A stretch of DNA of 64,000 nt from Arthrobacter sp. 24S4-2 (GTDB lineage: Bacteria > Actinomycetota > Actinomycetes > Actinomycetales > Micrococcaceae): positions 2,852,001 through 2,916,000 of the forward strand of contig NZ_CP040018.1 in the NCBI RefSeq assembly GCF_005280255.1, read 5' to 3'. The notes under the pieces are model-generated. The model did no database searches. It had not been told where the DNA came from and saw only the letters and a program-made list of their open reading frames with translations. This document shows positions 60,353 through 64,000 of this stretch, one piece after another. Every line of letters begins with the position of its first letter. Within the stretch, counting starts at the first letter, position 1. The translations under genes and the position numbers were made by a program.

Positions 60353-62281
60353 TCATGCCGGATCTGCGTGCACCGCCGGTGCCACCCTGAGCCAGACAAA
60401 CTCCTGCGGCCGGAGGGTGACGCCTTCACCAAGGTCCAGGGGGTCGCCCGTCAGGATGTCCACGGCCTGGGCCGCGAAACCAGACAACGTCTGCGCGGTG
60501 ACGCTCTGGTGTCCGTCGCTGAAGTTGGCCAGGACCAGGATCTGGGTTCCGTCTCCGGGTCGCTGGTAGCCCAGGACGGCCCGGTTGTTCGTGTTGAAGT
60601 GGATGAGCCGGGTACCGGCAAATTCCGGCGTTCCGGACCGCGCGGAAATCATTTTCCGCAGGCCTTCAAAGACAGCCCCTTCCGGCGTCGTCGGATCGTG
60701 GCGCTTCCCGTACCGGTCAGCAGGGTAGCGGGGGCGGTGCACCCACCGGCTGTCCGCGCCATGGCCTTCCTCGAGCGGGTAGCCGTAGTCGTTGAGTTGC
60801 CCCACTTCGTCGCCCAGGTAGAGCAGCGGGATGCCGCCAGTGCTGAAGGCTACGGAATGGGCCAGCAGGATCCGGTTGATTGCCTGGCCGGTGCCGTCCT
60901 CCAGGCCGCAGAGCGACGCCGTGGTGCCGGAAATGCGGCAGTCACCGGTCCGCGGGTTGTCCTGGAAGGGAACGCCGCGGGCGAAGCTGCCCGGGAAGCG
61001 GTTGACGTAGAAGGAATTCAGGAAGCGGCGGTGGTCGAAGCCATTGATTCCCAGTTCCGCCGCGTCCTCATCCGCGAACGTCCAGCCGATGTCGTCGTGG
61101 CTTCGCACATAGTTCACCCAGGACGTACCGTCCGGGATGTTGTGCCGGCGCTCAAGGGCCTGGGACAGCAGCGACACGTCGCGGGTGGCCATGGCCTCCC
61201 AGATCAGCGCCATCTGCAGGGGGTTGTAGGAAATCTGGCACTCTGCGGGATCGATGTAGAGCGCCACCTCGTCGGGGTGGACGATGGCCTCGGATTTGAA
61301 CAGCAGCGAAGGCGCCGCGAGACGGCAGACGGCGTTGAAGGCCTGCAGCAGGATGTGGGCTTCCGCCAGGTTCTCGCACGGCGTCCCCAGCTGCTTCCAG
61401 ACGAAGGCGACAGCATCCATGCGGAGGATGTCCACGCCCTGGTTGGCCAGGAAGAGCATTTCGCCGGCCATGGCCCTGAAAACAGAGGGGTTGGAGTAGT
61501 TCAGGTCCCACTGGAAGGTGTGGAACGTGGCCCAGACCCACCGGCCGTCCGGCATTTTGATGAAGGAACCGGGGTGATCATCGGGGAAGATCTCCCGCAC
61601 GTCCCGCTCGAAGGCATCCGGCATGGTCCGGTCCGGGTAGATCCAGTAATAGTCACTGAACTCCGGGTCCCCTTCGGCAGCGCGACGGGCCCAGTCGTGT
61701 TCGTCCGAGGTGTGGTTGAAGATGAAGTCGACCACGAGGCTGATCCCGTTGGCCCGCAGTTCAGCGGCCAGCTCACGAAGCTGTTCCATCGTTCCCAACT
61801 TTGGGTTGACCTCCCGGTAGCTGGAGACGGCGTAGCCGCCATCGGAGTGCGGCTCGGGGGCCAGGAACAGCGGCATCAGGTGCAGGTAGGTGAGGCCCAG
61901 CTCCCTGAAGTACGGGATCCGGTCGCGCACTCCTCCCAGGTCCTCCGCGTAGCGGTCCACATAACAGACTCCGCCCAGCATGTCGTTTGACTGGAACCAG
62001 CCGGTGTTGTGCTCGCGTTCGGCGTCGACTGCCTTGAGGTCCGCGGGGCGTTCCTTCCAGGACCGGGCAATCTGCGTAACAAGGGCCGTGAGCTGGTCCT
62101 GGAAGTCCGGGCGTGATCCGTAGAGGGCGTGGAAGAGCCGGTAGAGATCGGGGAAATGGCGGTCGAAGCGCTGCCGGAACCCGGAGCTGTCCCGCCCTTC
62201 AGCCAGAAGGTCCGCCCGGGTGTCCAAGGCGCTAATTGCCTGCTGCCTTGACGCTTCGTGCACACCTGCGGCTTCAGCCAT
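60353..62281 (-). CDS. Amylosucrase (GH13 subfamily 4)
   Basis: The 642-residue enzyme has the helical N-domain of amylosucrases (RLFHALYGSRPDFQDQLTAL, RPADLKAVDAEREHNTGWFQ). The (beta/alpha)8 barrel follows: VVDFIFNHTSDEHDWA, nucleophile Asp in VDILRMDAVAFVWK, acid/base Glu in LLFKSEAIVHPDE and the third carboxylate in YVRSHDDIGWTFAD. It makes alpha-1,4-glucan from sucrose, releasing fructose, or hydrolyses sucrose. No signal peptide, so it is cytoplasmic. It diverges from the LigD-type polymerase gene. Confidence 0.88.
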   Translation of the reverse strand: MAEAAGVHEASRQQAISALDTRADLLAEGRDSSGFRQRFDRHFPDLYRLFHALYGSRPDFQDQLTALVTQIARSWKERPADLKAVDAEREHNTGWFQSNDMLGGVCYVDRYAEDLGGVRDRIPYFRELGLTYLHLMPLFLAPEPHSDGGYAVSSYREVNPKLGTMEQLRELAAELRANGISLVVDFIFNHTSDEHDWARRAAEGDPEFSDYYWIYPDRTMPDAFERDVREIFPDDHPGSFIKMPDGRWVWATFHTFQWDLNYSNPSVFRAMAGEMLFLANQGVDILRMDAVAFVWKQLGTPCENLAEAHILLQAFNAVCRLAAPSLLFKSEAIVHPDEVALYIDPAECQISYNPLQMALIWEAMATRDVSLLSQALERRHNIPDGTSWVNYVRSHDDIGWTFADEDAAELGINGFDHRRFLNSFYVNRFPGSFARGVPFQDNPRTGDCRISGTTASLCGLEDGTGQAINRILLAHSVAFSTGGIPLLYLGDEVGQLNDYGYPLEEGHGADSRWVHRPRYPADRYGKRHDPTTPEGAVFEGLRKMISARSGTPEFAGTRLIHFNTNNRAVLGYQRPGDGTQILVLANFSDGHQSVTAQTLSGFAAQAVDILTGDPLDLGEGVTLRPQEFVWLRVAPAVHADPA

Positions 62282-62441
62282 GGAACGGGTCTCCTTAGAC
62301 GAATTTCCCGGCGCCGTGGGGCGTCCGGTCAGTTCACATCCTTACAGACCGGCCGGGACGTGCCCAGCTGGAAGGAAGTTGTTTCTTCCTTTCAGGGTGC
62401 CAACTGCTGACGCCGCGGACCGGGCGGGGTAGGTTGTCCCC

Positions 62442-63464
62442 ATGGCGAGCGAAGCGACCACCCTCACCGTTGACGGGCCCAACGGCCCCCGAGACATGCG
62501 GATCTCAAGTCCCAGCCGTGTCCTCTGGCCGGAACTCGGCCTGACCAAGCTGGACCTTGCGCGTTACCTGGCGGAGGTGGGGGAGGCCTTCATCGCTGCC
62601 AACGGCGACCGGCCGGTGGCGCTGCAGCGGTTTTCGGAAAACATCGACGGCGAACAGTTCTTCTCCAAGAACCCGCCGAAGGGCACACCGGACTTCATCC
62701 GCTCGGTGAAGGTGGTCTTCCCGAGTGCGCGCTCGCATCCCATGCTGGTCCTCGACGAGCCGGCCGCCGCGGTCTGGGGCGCGCAAATGAATACGGTGGT
62801 CTTTCATCCGTGGCCGTCGCGGGCCGAAAATACGGATAACCCCGACCAGCTGCGGATCGACCTGGACCCCCAGCCGGGAACCGACTTCGATGACGCGATC
62901 CCCGCCGCCCTGGAACTGAAGGACGTGCTCGCGGAAGCCGGCCTCGATACGTTCATCAAGACCTCCGGGAACCGCGGTCTCCACGTCTATGCGCCGGTGG
63001 AGCCCACCCATGAGTTCCTGGACGTCCGCCACGCTGTCATCGCCGCGGCCCGTGAACTCGAGCGACGGATGCCGGACAACGTCACGACGGCGTGGTGGAA
63101 GGAGGAACGCGGCGAGCGTGTCTTTGTTGACTTCAATCAGGCCAACCGGGACCGCACGATCGCCGGTGCCTACAGTCCGCGGGCCCTGGCCCACGCGCCA
63201 GTTTCCTGCCCCATCACCTGGGACGAACTGGGCAACGCCGACCCGAAGAATTTCACCATCCTCACCGTCCCGGAGCGGCTGAGGACGGTCGGAGACCCCT
63301 GGGCGGACATGAACGCGAAACCGGGCAAGATCGACGTGCTGCTCGAGTGGTGGGAGCGCGACGTCGCCGCGGGACTGGGGGAACTGCCGTTCCCGCCGGA
63401 TTATCCGAAGATGCCGGGCGAACCTCCGCGGGTGCAGCCCAGCCGTGCGCGCAAGACGGACTGA
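62442..63464 (+). CDS. LigD-type polymerase/primase domain protein
   Basis: A 340-residue stand-alone PolDom of the archaeo-eukaryotic primase fold: VLWPELGLTKLDLARYLAEV, MNTVVFHPWPSR, metal-binding DxD in LRIDLDPQPGTDFDDA, FIKTSGNRGLHVYAPVEP and ADMNAKPGKIDVLLEWWERD. It adds (ribo)nucleotides at DNA ends in non-homologous end joining. Ligase and nuclease domains of LigD are absent and no ku gene is in the window, so partners must be encoded elsewhere. Confidence 0.9.
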   Translation: MASEATTLTVDGPNGPRDMRISSPSRVLWPELGLTKLDLARYLAEVGEAFIAANGDRPVALQRFSENIDGEQFFSKNPPKGTPDFIRSVKVVFPSARSHPMLVLDEPAAAVWGAQMNTVVFHPWPSRAENTDNPDQLRIDLDPQPGTDFDDAIPAALELKDVLAEAGLDTFIKTSGNRGLHVYAPVEPTHEFLDVRHAVIAAARELERRMPDNVTTAWWKEERGERVFVDFNQANRDRTIAGAYSPRALAHAPVSCPITWDELGNADPKNFTILTVPERLRTVGDPWADMNAKPGKIDVLLEWWERDVAAGLGELPFPPDYPKMPGEPPRVQPSRARKTD

Positions 63465-63485
63465 CAAAAGGCTCGTCACATTCTG

Positions 63486-63520
63486 ATTTGCGGTACAAAA
63501 TACCCATAATCACCGCAAAT
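63486..63520. promoter_or_regulatory. Inverted repeat in the HTH-TOBE gene promoter
   Basis: ATTTGCGGT (63486-63494) and ACCGCAAAT (63512-63520) form a perfect 9-bp inverted repeat with a 17-base AT-rich spacer, directly ahead of the ribosome site AGGAG. Two half sites about 2.5 helical turns apart flank the likely -10 region, fitting self-regulation by the downstream regulator. Confidence 0.65.
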
Positions 63521-63536
63521 AGGAGATTATGAAGCC

Positions 63537-63947
63537 ATGCCGAAAATTCGCGTCTCAGAAGCAGCACGATTCCTCGGGGTCAGTGACGACACCGTCCGGC
63601 GCTGGACCGAGAACGGGATGCTGACTCCGGTCAAGGATGGCTCCGGCCGGTTGGCCGTCGAAGGGCTCGAACTGGCCCACCTCGCCCGGGACCAGGCCCA
63701 GCTCCCCGAGGACCCCACCAGCGTGGGCCGCTCGGCCCGCAACCGGTTCGTCGGGCTCGTCACCGGCATCACCGCGGACAAGGTCATGGCACAGGTCGAG
63801 CTGCAGTGCGGGCCCTTCCGCGTCGTGTCGCTGATGAGCAGCGAAGCGGTCCGTGAGCTGGGCCTGGAGCTCGGATCCGTCGCCACCGCCGTCGTCAAAG
63901 CCACCACCGTCATCATCGAAACACCCCGGGGGAAGAGCATCATATGA
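63537..63947 (+). CDS. Helix-turn-helix and TOBE (Mop) domain regulator
   Basis: The 136-residue protein joins a MerR/excisionase-type helix-turn-helix (KIRVSEAARFLGVSDDTVRR, WTENGMLTPVKDGSGRLAVE) to a single TOBE domain (ARNRFVGLVTGITADKVMAQ, VELQCGPFRVVSLMSSEAVR, ELGLELGSVATAVVKATTVI), which binds molybdate or tungstate. Its stop overlaps the start of a secreted-protein gene, expected to be the molybdate-binding protein. It would sense intracellular molybdate and control uptake. Confidence 0.9.
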   Translation: MPKIRVSEAARFLGVSDDTVRRWTENGMLTPVKDGSGRLAVEGLELAHLARDQAQLPEDPTSVGRSARNRFVGLVTGITADKVMAQVELQCGPFRVVSLMSSEAVRELGLELGSVATAVVKATTVIIETPRGKSII

Positions 63948-64000
63948 GCATCACCCGCACACGCATCACCGCGCTGCTGGTCGCCGGTGCGCTGAGCGCC
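63944..64000 (+). CDS. Start of a secreted protein, probably ModA, cut by window edge
   Basis: ATG 63944 overlaps the regulator stop (ATGA). The 19 visible residues, MSITRTRITALLVAGALSA, look like a signal peptide. Given the HTH-TOBE regulator upstream, the gene is probably the molybdate ABC transporter's binding protein; the rest is outside the window. Confidence 0.6.
   Translation, partial: MSITRTRITALLVAGALSA

Noticed and set aside
60287..61990. 567-residue plus-strand frame opposite amylosucrase
   Set aside because: It is the antisense shadow of the amylosucrase gene, which has all catalytic motifs on the minus strand.
1..64000. tRNA, rRNA and CRISPR arrays
   Set aside because: No cloverleaf with a CCA-like end, no rRNA signature and no regularly spaced direct repeats were noticed while reading either strand; a covariance-model scan would be decisive.

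Overview
The window is high-GC DNA with short intergenic gaps, many GTG starts, ATGA/GTGA overlaps and actinobacterial gene families (LacI, GntR, IclR and PadR regulators, MHS-type MFS carriers, HrpB helicase, EF-G-like GTPase, amylosucrase, LigD-type polymerase). The whole picture fits a soil Micrococcaceae chromosome (Arthrobacter/Pseudarthrobacter-like). That assignment is inference from gene content; no rRNA or tRNA gene was seen.

Left end (1-8.5 kb): a secreted DNRLRE/LamG protein and an RHS/SpvB-like protein, both frameshifted and on the minus strand; then a serine recombinase with a cluster of GCAAGAC motifs in front of it and a transposase tail behind it. The transposase tail abuts the broken end of a beta-propeller lipoprotein gene. 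That lipoprotein closes a minus-strand envelope cluster: cupredoxin, a membrane protein, CDP-alcohol phosphatidyltransferase and two small membrane proteins.

8.5-17.5 kb is one compact minus-strand operon for hexuronate/aldonate catabolism: LacI regulator, 2-hydroxyacid dehydrogenase, mannonate dehydratase, fructuronate-reductase-like enzyme, zinc alcohol dehydrogenase, MFS carrier, KDPG aldolase and KDG kinase. It gives a route from fructuronate or mannonate through KDG and KDPG to pyruvate and glyceraldehyde-3-phosphate. A half LacI gene, an MFS gene, a lipoprotein, a luciferase-like oxidoreductase, gamma-glutamyltransferase, an SRPBCC protein, a degenerate EAL protein and a DUF998 protein follow.

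26-30.4 kb: an NCS1 permease, an IclR regulator and a D-serine-dehydratase-like enzyme, tied together by an identical 16-bp operator core found upstream of the permease and in the IclR/dehydratase divergent gap. 30.4-35.4 kb: a fused AccD-AccA-type carboxyltransferase, a family III CoA-transferase and a MatC-like carrier, with a divergent GntR regulator; this looks like a compact dicarboxylate (possibly malonate) module. 35.4-38 kb: MarR, GTP cyclohydrolase II and a flavin-dependent monooxygenase. 38-41.7 kb: a decayed aldo/keto reductase fused to a frameshifted DHA2 drug exporter, with a divergent MmyB-type regulator, then a 2H phosphoesterase.

41.8-45.5 kb: an MFS carrier, a DUF1445 hydro-lyase, a small protein and a 2-hydroxyacid dehydrogenase, preceded by two TTGTTCAACAA operators. 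45.5-53 kb: an NmrA reductase, a much-decayed GH127-type gene, a GNAT remnant, HrpB, small envelope proteins and a methyltransferase with its core deleted. 53-57 kb: PAP2 phosphatase, DedA protein, response regulator and histidine kinase in one operon (likely undecaprenyl-lipid handling), then a PadR gene under a 36-bp palindrome. Right end: EF-G-like GTPase, alpha/beta hydrolase, amylosucrase, LigD-type polymerase domain, and a HTH-TOBE regulator leading into a secreted protein cut by the window edge.

A recurring feature is loss of one base in short G/C runs inside otherwise intact genes (near 1258, 2702, 9900, 13765, 39693, 39957 and 45250). Restoring one base at each makes every affected complete gene a whole number of codons. 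This looks more like assembly error than decay, whereas the aldo/keto reductase, methyltransferase, GNAT, LacI-half and beta-propeller remnants have lost real sequence.
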